The notes beneath the pieces were generated by a model. The model had not been told where the DNA came from and made no database searches. It saw only the letters and a list, made by a program, of their open reading frames with translations. This document shows, in pieces, positions 54,362-64,000 of a DNA stretch of 64,000 nucleotides. The translations under genes were made by a program, and so were the position numbers. Source of the stretch: Merluccius polli. Taxonomy: Eukaryota > Chordata > Actinopteri > Gadiformes > Merlucciidae. The stretch spans positions 175,001 through 239,000 of the forward strand of contig JAOPHQ010006261.1 in NCBI GenBank assembly GCA_030340625.1. Reading direction: 5' to 3'. Position 1 is the stretch's first letter, and each line of letters starts with the position of its first letter.

Positions 54362-55685
54362 TTAAAGGAGCTATATGTAAGAAATGTACTCAAAGTAATC
54401 ATAAAATGACCCTAATATGTCAATAGACATTGAGGAATCATGTTAATTTCAAGTATTTATGTCAGACATAATAGTAGTCCAGCCAGAATATTTAATTTCA
54501 AACGCAATATTTCTGTGCCAGGAAAACTGTTTTGTTTTCATTTTGTGTTTTGGTCTGTTGCTCCACCTTCTGCCTAGCGTCCAATCGCGAAGTCAGTACT
54601 GTGTCGCCATCCGGGTTGCCAGATAGGCTGAGCTGCAGCCATTTACTGTATAAGGAAGGCTGCAGCTACAAATGTTTCGGGTCAGAAATGTCTGACGTTA
54701 CTAAATGCATTCGTGAACATGTTTACATTGCACTATTAGCCTACCAAATATATTTTAGTTGGGTAATGAAAATGGTCCATGTTTCCACTGGAGTGAACTA
54801 TTGCAGTATATCTTTAGAATTATATTTGGCTTATCGCCATTATTCAGTTTTTGCTAGAAAAACATGTTTGAAGCGAATCATTGCGTCGTTGCCTCATGGG
54901 CGTTTTCACGAAGTCAGTATCGTTTGCTCAATGACTGTATGTAAGGATTTCACACCATTGAGGGCCATTTACTGCACACCGACTGCAGTGTGGATGATAA
55001 TAAAACAGCGGTCAGAGCTGGCGTGTGTGTCCGTTGGGGGCTGCTCTATTCGGACACATTACTATGAAGCCCCGGTGACGGTGTGGGAGTGCGGATGATA
55101 ATAAAACAGCGGTAACAGCATGTGTGTGTGTCCGAGAGGGCTGCTCTATTCGGACACATTACTATGAAACCCCGGTGATGGTCTGGATGTGTTGGATGAT
55201 AATAAAACAGCGGTAACAGCATGTGTGTGTGTCCGACAGGGCTGCTCTCCTCGGACACATTACTATGAAGCCCCGGTGACGGTGTGGGAGTGTGGATGCT
55301 AATAAAACAGCGGTAACATGTGTGTGTGTCCGAGAGGGCTGCTCTATTCGGACACATTACTATGAAGCCCCGGTGATGGTGATGCAGTTGGTCAATATTA
55401 TCAGGGATCTATGCAAGGCAAGTGTATTTGTATAGCACACTTCATACACAGAGGCAATTCTATGTTCTTTACTTAAATAAAAGCAAAGAACCGTATGTAA
55501 AACACTTGTCATGGTTGCTCCTTCTAGTAGACGCAGTGTTGTGTTGAGTAATCCGGGAATGGGGAATCTGGCAACCGCTACTCTGGGGGGGGGAGGGGGA
55601 GGGAGTACCACGCTGTACAGTATTTACAACGTGGTTGCCAGAGTTTTGGCCAGAGAGGGAGCAATCCTACATATAGGTCCTTTAA
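54362..55685. mobile_element. 1.3-kb TTAA-type element with internal minisatellite
   Basis: TTAAAGGAGCTATATGTAAG at 54362 and the inverse of TTAAAGGACCTATATGTAGG ending at 55685 form a 20-bp terminal inverted repeat (18 of 20 alike) with TTAA at both edges. The left subterminal words (AATCATAAAATGACCCTAAT, TAGACATTGAGGAATCATGT) match a repeat common in fish. It has no transposase. The 100-bp tandem array at 54991-55380 enlarges it. Confidence 0.75.
54991..55380 (+). repeat. ~100-bp minisatellite, four copies, inside the TTAA element
   Basis: Units start TGGATGATAATAAAACAGCG near 54991, 55092, 55193 and 55293. Each carries GTGTGTGTCCGA(G/C)AGGGCTG followed by CGGACACATTACTATGAA and CCCCGGTGA. 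The period is 100-101 bp. The long frame through 54532-55098 is not a gene. Confidence 0.9.
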
Positions 55686-55754
55686 GTAAGTTAAGTATTA
55701 AGTACTGAAAAGCTATTTTTTATAGCATTTTCACATTTTTGGCACCATTTTGCT

Positions 55755-55965
55755 AAAGTGTGCAATAAAGCAGTAATTAAGAGGTTATTGAGGGAAAACT
55801 CTAATATTGAAGTTAATGGCCTAGTAGTTGTAGAATATGGTTATGCAGAATAATGCATTAATTAGTGCTTTACAATGACTAATAAAGAGCCAATATGCGT
55901 GCTTATAAACAACTAGTTAATGGTGAAAATGTGGTCCTTAATCTAAAGTGTTACCAATTAATGTT
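55755..55965 (-). repeat. Widespread vertebrate/fish dispersed repeat fragment
   Basis: ATTAGTGCTTTACAATGACT, AATAAAGAGCCAATATG, AACAACTAGTTAATGGTGAA and CCTTAATCTAAAGTGTTACC appear in the order I recall from a very common fish repeat (usually written inversely, starting GGTAACACTTTAGATTAAGG). The class is unknown to me; boundaries are approximate. Confidence 0.5.
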
Positions 55966-58900
55966 CAGATATAAAGCTTGAGTGTATTAGCCCTTACTTG
56001 CAGCACCCACATAAGATACACAACTAAGTGGTTAATGTCACACAGATGTGTGTCTGGGTTCAGTGATAACTATTCATTTGCAAAGCTTTCAATTCTATTT
56101 TTATTCAAACATAATCAATGACAATATCCACTAATCAAAGGGAAAAATAGCTAGAAGTCATTATGAACAGTAGGGATCTACATGCTCACACATTCAGTGG
56201 ATGAGGTTTAGGCCCCGGGTGTTTGCTGTTTTCCATTACACATCAGTGCTTTAATGCCGAGTTATTAATGACAAGTTTAATCCCAGAATTTGTGTATCTC
56301 AGCGAATTTGAAAGAATGTGTGCATGCAAGCAGAACAATCTCCTGACATTTTAGAGCCAGCCTCGTTTGCACTAAAGCTGGTATAACAATGCTATTGAAA
56401 AAAGTAATTTATGCATTTCAAATTCTTAAGTGGTGTGCTAAACTGTTGGATGATGTCTGACGGAGCTCAGTCCACCTCTCTCTTTGTGACGTCCCATAAA
56501 ACATTTGAAGAGTTGAAGGGCAGTGGTCTGCAATGAATTCAAGTTAAAGAAGGTGGGATTTAATGAGTGAAATAGGGCGCTAACTATGGGAAAATATCCT
56601 GTGAGGGTTTAGCTTGAGGCCATCAGTTGCATTAATCCAGGAACACTTTGCCATTCTTTCTGTATGTGTGTGTATGTGTGTGTGTGTGTGAGTGCGTGTG
56701 TGTGTGAGTGCGTGCATGCGTCAAGTGAAGTAAAAAAGTAATAAAAAAGAAAAAAACAATTAACACATTTCCACCCTTGCAGGCGCCTTTTAACATTGCA
56801 TGCAAATCCAACCCATAATTATTGTTCAACCTTGCTCTGAACCTGACAGCAGTACAGCACTTGCTCCCTTCCCTGGCCCCTAATACGACTGATTAGCAGC
56901 CGTTTCCTAAATTGAATGGTTTGACTGGTTTAAAAAAAGGCAAAACTGATTAGGCACGACTGGACCAACATCAAACTCAGAGGCGGAGCCCACGTAGAAA
57001 CCATTAAATGACACACACAACACATGACACGTACATGCAGATTTACAGGGTTGCTGATGGGCACGTGCACATATGTGCTGTATCTACATCATGAACACCA
57101 GCGACACTTTGCACCAAACAAAATATACATGGGAAGGCAAGTTGCAAAAATATATACAATTGACCCAAGTATACGCAAACAGGCCCATAGGCACACGTGA
57201 GCAAGCAATGGAGCATGCATTCACATGTGTATGTATGTGTGTGTGTGTGTGTGTGTGTGTATGGGGGGCGGGTAATTACCACCTAATAGGGTTGGGAAGT
57301 GACCTTGCAGAAAGCAAAAGTCAAATGAGTCACTGCTGAGATACGATCAAACAGGAAACCAGACAGACAGAGAGACAGGCAGGCAGGCATGTCAATTTGA
57401 GGCCACAGCAGAACCAGCAGGACAGCTGGCAGAGGTGCCCAGGCAATTGAACAGACAGGAGACAGAGGAGTGGAGCAGCAAGACAGGGAGGAGGAATCAG
57501 GAATGAGCCGTCAACACAGAACAACCAAGGAGGGAATGACTCACCATTTTTAACATGCACACACTCACACACACAGACTTTTCAGATGCTAAAACTATAT
57601 ACAAAAAACTTTTGCAAACACTTGTGTTTTTTGTTCACTTTCAACTCCTCCTGCGGCATAAGGACACAATGTAGCAGCCATCTGTCTAAGAGCACAAACA
57701 CTTTATTTACTGAGGCCACAAAGTGCACGCTTCTGTGCACGTGAAATCGTACAGCTCTTTTCCTGTTAACAGGTGTTCACATCCACAGCCATCCTCCACG
57801 GGATGAAGGCTGTGTTTATTCTCCCACCTGACTGTTGACTTGTACCTAACCTGGCGTTACTGGAAGAGATAGAGGAGGGAGGATGTTCATGGCTCTGCAT
57901 TAACACACCCACACATATCCAACCACACACACACACACAAGCACACAGCTGTTTTGCGAGGACATGAGTGAGGCTGGGTGAGGGCTTCCTCAACCTGGTT
58001 TCTGCAAACTCAACCAGTTGAAACACTTAACGAAGCAGAAAGAGAGCTCATTATCCACCTGTATGAACAAACACATACACACATGCACACACACACATCC
58101 TAGGTAGCAAATGTAAAGGTATAATCTCTCCTATTTTATACTGCTTTGGTCTCTAATACCTTGGTGTGTGTGCGTGTGTGTCTGTGTGTTTGTGTTTGTG
58201 TGTGCCTGCGTGTGTTTGGGTCATATCTATATATCTTATATATCTTAGATATGACTTTGCTATTTGAACAGGTTATTTGGCAGTATGCCCACTCACCAAT
58301 CAAATCATTAACAAACCTCTCACCTTTCTAAGTTTGTCTGGCCCCAATATCCTTTATTTAAATGAATAATGATGATTTAGTGGCCGATTTCGCTCGTTGA
58401 TAATAGAGAATGTACTGTAGGGTAAAGATAAATATAGTGTTTGTCTCTTGTCTCTCTCCGGAGCTTACCAGTGTTTTTTTAAAATGGCGCGTGAAATAGC
58501 ACAGCGGCCTCCAGTGAGCCTCCTTTATAATTGCGTTGGGAATTTCCTATTCCAAGCTCCCGTGCTTAATGTGGCTCTCTATCCCGGAAGCACAACGCAA
58601 AATGCCTTCTGGACTGAAATATGAGGGAATAATTATGTTTAATTCTATTCTAAGTGTGCATCTAATACAGCTGTCACCACGCTACCCCAGTGAGCCACAA
58701 GAGGCGGGAACAGTGTTTCTCTCCTCTCCTCTGAGAACCAATCCGTGAATAGAAATATGTTAATCCTGAAAATAGATGTAAACAACAACAACTACTACAC
58801 CAATAACAACAGCAACAACACATGAGACCAAGATAAAAACAGATGCATTATAACCATTGGTACCATTTCAAAACTTATATTACAAACTTTTTGGGAACAA

Positions 58901-59474
58901 AGCTAAACTAGGGCTCTATATTGGCAATAATTCTCCAATTATTTACATTAAGGGGGGGGGGGGGGGGGGGGTCACAATTAAAAATTGATATATATTGCGG
59001 TAATAGTAATTGTTAAGCCTTGAGAAACAACGCTACTCTAAATTGATACCATTCAAACAACATCGTATCTCATGCAAACAAATGTATTGCGTCCAAACAA
59101 GATTAATTCAGGGTACACCTTGCCAGACAATATTTTAATTGCACTGCAGCCATTGATCAGAGACTATAAAAGGAGAACAAAACTGAAATAGCTTTCCCTA
59201 TAGGAAACCATATATGTCATCAGACTGCTGTAAACAAACTTCCAGAAAATAAAACCACACAAGAAGGGATCATGTTGTGGATCCACAGCTGGAAATGGAT
59301 GAATAACGAATGTCAATGCTCATGAATTAGAGAAGACAAGCAACAAAGGCTGTTTATTGTCTAGAGAGTTTCGAACAAGCGCCTAAAAAAGCCTCCACCT
59401 ACGATATTTGACCTCAATTTATGTGTATTTACTAGAGCTTCTGCTACAGAGTCATGCATCATTATCAACAATTA
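55966..59474. other. Gene-free stretch
   Basis: No gene is seen. GT-rich patches lie near 56661-56712, 57229-57260 and 58165-58215, and a 20-base G run is at 58952-58971. Confidence 0.5.
58952..58971. repeat. Poly-G run (20 bases)
   Basis: This is a homopolymer tract; its length is likely unreliable. Confidence 0.9.
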
Positions 59475-59479
59475 TCATG

Positions 59480-59985
59480 TTAAAAAGAACAAAAGCCATT
59501 GGTAGGCTTCAGGAGGGAGAAGCAGAGGATCCTCTACACACCACTCAGTATCTACAGGACCCCAGTGGAGAAAGTGAGCAGCTACAGGTTTCTTGGAGTT
59601 CAAATCTCTGAGTACCTGACATGGTCTACACACATCATTGACATCCTCCTGAAGGCAGCTGAGGAAATTCGAGATCTCCACCGTGCTGCAGAAATCCTTC
59701 GACACCGCCGCAGTAGAGGACTGTGCTCCCCGGAAGCATCACTGCATGGTACGGCGATTGGAGCTCAAGAAAGCCCTTCACAGAGTGATCCAATGCGCCG
59801 GATGCATCACCAGGACCACACTGCCCTGCCTTCAGGACATCTACACCAGGCGGCGCAGGTCCAGGGCAAACCGGATCATTATGGACCATCCTGACCACAA
59901 ACTTTCATTGGCTGCCCTCTGGCAAGCGTCTGAGAGGCTGAGAAGGAGCTTCTTCCCCCAGGCCATACGGACCATGAACACTTAA
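59480..59985 (+). pseudogene. 3' end of a LINE reverse transcriptase (L2/Rex1-like), 5' truncated
   Basis: The first segment encodes GFRREKQRILYTPLSIYRTP and VEKVSSYRFLGVQISEYLTW then STHI, the C-terminal 'FLGV.I...LTWS.H' region typical of fish L2/Rex1-type reverse transcriptases. After a frame change between about 59660 and 59750 the sense resumes as LKKALHRVIQCAGCITRTTL, LQDIYTRRRRSRANRI and RLRRSFFPQAIRTMNT, ending at TAA 59983-59985. The catalytic domain upstream is absent. The connecting segment is shortened relative to the family, so the copy is dead. Confidence 0.75.
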
Positions 59986-60295
59986 AACTGACTGCTTTTA
60001 AGCTGACCGACACACTGCTACTTGTTTATTGTTAATAACTTGCTTTATTTTCTGATTTAATCATTTTTACGGTATTTTTTCTAGGTACATATAGCTTCTG
60101 TGATTATGTTCCCCTGTGTATAGCTTTATATATTGATATCCCGTTACTTTCCTTTTATTTAATATTTATACTGCTATATAGTTTTACGTTTGCTATTTGC
60201 ACATTTGACAGTGTTACAATTTGCAACTTTATTTCACTGCTGTTGTATATGTACAATTATGCATGTGATGAATAAATAGATGAATCTTGAAATTT
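59986..60295 (+). mobile_element. 3' UTR of the LINE
   Basis: The AT-rich tail ends TTATGCATGTGATGAATAAA, TAGATGAATCTTG. Its last ~100 bases match, in inverse, 38790-38935. It is continuous with the reverse transcriptase remnant. Confidence 0.75.
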
Positions 60296-63200
60296 GTTTC
60301 AACTAGAAAAAGTACAAATTCAGAAGAAATTGTGGGGTGCAGCTAGCTGAAGTTTTTAGTACCTAGTATATTGGAAATGTACAGTAGAGTGAAGTTGTGC
60401 TGTAGTTTTATGGTGGCTGCTATGGTGTTACATGTTGCTTCTTGGGTAATTTGGACAGTTGCTTTTTTTTTTCCTTGATGGTGTAGCCCACTCTTATACT
60501 ATGCCAGAAATTACACATCTGAGCAGCACCTTGTGAGCATCCCGACTTAAAGCAGCACTAACTAGGGGAAAAAAAGAACCGTTATGCTATCAAGAAATTC
60601 GGTAAACAAACATTTGAATGCAGCATTGTACCTCATTCTACTTCCCCAGAACTTGTTCTTAAATAAGGAAGGCAGTCAAGCCGTGTCCAACACTAATTCA
60701 ACAGTTTTACAATGTGGAAAATTAGAATGTCAAACTATATTACATATTTCTAAACAGTGGTTGCAAAGTGATTACATTTACAGTGTAAAATATTCAAGTA
60801 CAATATTCCACTGTTCAAAATAAATATCATTAATTAGACAGACATAAAGACAATACAAAAATAATAATTAAAGACATCAAACATTTAAATTGCAAGTAGC
60901 ATCAAACTACAAACAAACAAAAATAAGCGAAAGCCAATCTAATAAAGCTTAAGATCAGCAGATAGATTCCCAATAAGAGTTCTGAATCCAAATCATAAAT
61001 TAACCGATCATCTTATTTTAGTCTCATTAATGGTGACCCATCCAGTGTGCATGAGGTAGAGGATAAGTACGCATCGACAGAGGTGTCCTGCTACGCCACA
61101 GCATAAACCCTCAGGCTGATAATTAACTCAACGACTTACCGCTTGGCAGCTACTCATGCACACTCTTCCTAAGCACAGCTCACAGCAAGTCAAAACTAGC
61201 TCTGCTGGAAACCCTTTAAATGACCTACTAGTCCATTATGGACACATACAGGACGCCCTGACAGGATGCTCTTCACTATTTGAGCATTGTCGTCTGATAA
61301 TCTACACAGTATTGATGGTTGATAGGATTTAGGATACTTCCTTAAGTACTACTACATTACCATTGTTCACATATCAACACAGGATCAGTGGCCTGAATAC
61401 TGGCTTCTTCTATATAGCCTGGCCTCCTCATTATCCTCAAGGCCTTTCTAATAAGGGAGTTGACCCCATCTCCCTCTCAGGCCAGAGCACCTAGAGGCAG
61501 GGTTAGGCAGAGCTCCAACAGCCTGCACTTGCCTTTGCTCTACGTCTCTTGGTTCTTGGCTTGGCGACCCTCTCACCTCTCTAGTGTCTGCTAGCTGTAT
61601 CTGTGCTTTCTCCCATTCTGCCCTCTCTTGCTGCCCTATACTTTCTCCAGCACCCCCCCCCCCCCCCCACCCACACACACACACACACACACATACACTT
61701 TATCCTTTTATCTTTCTTTCCCTTCTCTCCTTCACTTCTATTCATCTTCTCTCGCTTATACGCCTCTCTCTTCCGACGGTCAGTGAGGTGTGCAAAGTCA
61801 TTTTCCAACAGGCCATTTTGCTGGAACCACCAGAGGCTCGCTATTGTACAATTTGCATTCATTGCAGTGCCACAGAGAGCAACTCGCTGGGCAATCTTAA
61901 CTTTGTGGAAGTGAAGGGGAGGTCGGGGGTGCCTTGTGGGTGGAAGATTATAAAACATACAGTGGATAGGGGGTAGTTGCTCATGGCTTTTCATAGAGTT
62001 GGGCATAAAAAGTGAGGGCTGTAACAACCGTACAGCATTGCATCATGCTGATGCTGAAATCCTGTGTAGGCCTACTTTTTTCCACACAGATTGATCAATC
62101 AATAAGGGAATCGATAAAGAATCTGACCGATAAGCAGAATTTATAATGGCATTGGTATCAATAAAGACGTATCACTTTCCATCCTAGGGTTGGTGTAAGA
62201 GGGATCCCCCGAGGTCCATGGCGTGAGTCACCAAGCCTCCAACACCAGACACTGATAAATCCCCATCTTAAAAGTATCTAAAAAGTCCCCTAAAAAGCTA
62301 TCTACAGATAGTCTGCAGCTAGTGCAAGGACATATGATGAACACCCGGGACATACTGCCTACTGCGTGAGCAGCGCAGGTGTGTTTCGTTACCTCTTGCT
62401 TTTCATTTCGCCGCCCATGTTAACAGGTTAGCGCAGCCACACAGCCCGCATGAGACGAGCGTCATATTTATAGATTCGGAGTCTTGCCTATTTTATACGC
62501 GAAACTTCCTGTGTCCGTTTCAACTTAAACACTCTGTGTCAAGTTTGAATTATTGATAATTAATATTTATAAGCTCCTTAAACTTTTCTGGTCGAAACTC
62601 AATATAAATGATATTTATAATGAAAAGAAATATCATTTAAGGACATTAACTCAATGTAGAAAGGTAGGGCTGGCTGGCAGAGCCACGCAGCAGTGCTGCA
62701 GCAGAAACGCTGCCTGTGTGGACAACACAGGCATGCAGCGCAGCAGAGAGGTAATGCCACACACACAAGCTGTGTGTCCCAGACGTATTTCCCTCCAAAA
62801 GCCTGACTTTAAATAGAAAGTTAACATATTTTGTATATGGACATAAAAGGGAGACTTCCTGGTTGTATTGATGGTAAGAAAAGTTTAGGCTCTGATTTGG
62901 CCAATGAGATATCTAATGGGTTCAGCCTACATGGCTGGATTATCATGTATTCTACATTGTCGTGATGTGCCATTTGTTTACTTTTTAATAGAGAGAGTAA
63001 TTGTGCATTGATGCACATGTAGGAGTAGACTGACCCCATCCCAATGCAACAGGCTATTATATGCCAATGATTTGGCAGGTTTACTTTGAGAGGAAGAGTA
63101 GAGACAGTGATGCATGGTACACTTTCCACTTTATTTTGTATCCTCTCAGGATATACAGTATAATCAGTTAGCCAACCAAAAAGTGTATGCACCATGGCGT

Positions 63201-64000
63201 GTACTTCAGCATGAAGCTTATCAAAAGAACAGATTGCATGCTGCTTTTTAACATAAAGTTTGAAATCTACAATTTCAGCACCGAAGGGTCTACAAGTGCC
63301 ACCTTCACACACAATTGCTCAACATGGCGTCACATTCATGGTAGAACACATTCATTTGAATGTATGTTTCATTTGAATAACATGCAACTGAGAAAGTTGC
63401 ATGAAAATGTAGAAACACATTTTGTTTCTGAAATGTATGATCTCGGAGGTGTATTGGACTTTGTGTGTATTAAAACACCTTAAAGAGAGATACGACAGAG
63501 TTGATTACATACTTAGAGAGAGTAACACTAAAATATATTTATACATATATTTATTTATTTGATTTATATATACATGTATACATTATTTATACATTTGTTT
63601 TAATGGCACACATTCATTTTCAATACATACTCCATGTTTTACGCCTCATGCTATACCTCTTTATACCTCTCCAAACATACTCCGATACTGCGCTGGCGTT
63701 ATTGCCAGCATGACCTATTACTGTGGAAGAGAGAAAAATGACTCCCACTCTTAAAATCAACACAGAGGAGTCTAAAGGTGAGGCTGGACCCCCATCTCGG
63801 TGGGTTAAAATCTCTCACCCACAAAAAATGTCTCACCCAAATATACATATCAAAGTCACATTCAGAGGGGGCGACAGAAAATTCGAACGTAGTGGGGTGG
63901 TAAGAGGAAAAAAGGCAATTTTGCTGAGTCACTCTGAGGCCAATTCCCCCCCCCCCCCCCCCCATCTCATAATAATTCAGTGTAGCACTAGAGAAGTGGT
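60296..64000. other. Gene-free stretch to the end of the window
   Basis: I see no gene or bounded element. C runs lie near 61652-61668 and 63946-63963, and a CA tract near 61674-61693. A small imperfect hairpin GCTGCCTGTGT / ACACAGGCATGCAGC lies near 62709-62739. Frames on both strands have no recognisable domain. Confidence 0.5.

Noticed and set aside
54532..55098. 188-residue plus-strand frame
   Set aside because: It runs through a TTAA miniature element and into its minisatellite; no domain.
62690..62745. microRNA-like hairpin
   Set aside because: The stem is short and imperfect and nothing else supports it; not distinguishable from chance.

Overview
This window reads as intergenic or intronic DNA from a teleost fish. 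I find no exon of a host gene that I can support. Nearly all recognisable content is transposable elements and satellite-type repeats. The fish assignment rests on an intact Tf1/sushi-type chromodomain retrotransposon, a DANA/mermaid-like SINE, L2-type LINE tails ending in short tandem motifs, many hAT-type and TTAA-type miniature elements of kinds common in fish, and very dense (GT)n, (GA)n and poly-G tracts.

Layout. 1-4.2 kb: simple-sequence-rich DNA without genes. 4.24-9.84 kb: a 5.6-kb element with long inverted repeats and a perfect 9-bp target duplication (Mutator-like by that criterion). It carries a second inverted-repeat element with a 6-bp duplication, a solo LTR of retroviral type with a 4-bp duplication, and an L2-like LINE tail. 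9.9-29.9 kb: mostly anonymous sequence with hAT miniature elements (two of them adjacent near 14 kb, each with a perfect 8-bp duplication), a SINE near 20.8 kb, minisatellites with units of 25 bp (24 kb) and 52 bp (26.7 kb), and two foldback elements. 29.99-35.48 kb: a complete Ty3/gypsy chromovirus with near-identical LTRs, a 5-bp target duplication, uninterrupted gag and pol, and an 11-nt self-primer/primer-binding-site pair. 37.37-47.49 kb: a transposon nest. A ~0.52-kb TTAA miniature element is split by a ~9.6-kb TTAA element. The larger element holds a decayed gene for a P2X7-type C-terminal (ballast) domain on the + strand and a decayed transposase-like C-terminus on the - strand. It has itself received a 4-kb block with a frameshifted DDE/D-type transposase and a 1.4-kb Myb/SANT-bearing element, which in turn contains an hAT miniature element. 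47.5-64 kb: anonymous sequence, a 1.3-kb TTAA element with an internal 100-bp minisatellite, and a truncated LINE reverse-transcriptase end near 59.5-60.3 kb.

How the parts act. The retrotransposon is the only element that looks potentially active. Gag would form particles, and the Pol protease, reverse transcriptase, RNase H and integrase would copy and insert it. Priming is probably by the RNA's own 5' end, and targeting probably by the C-terminal chromodomain. Everything else looks like non-autonomous or decayed remnants whose order of arrival can be read from the nesting. All boundaries were found by reading the sequence by eye; no database search was run.
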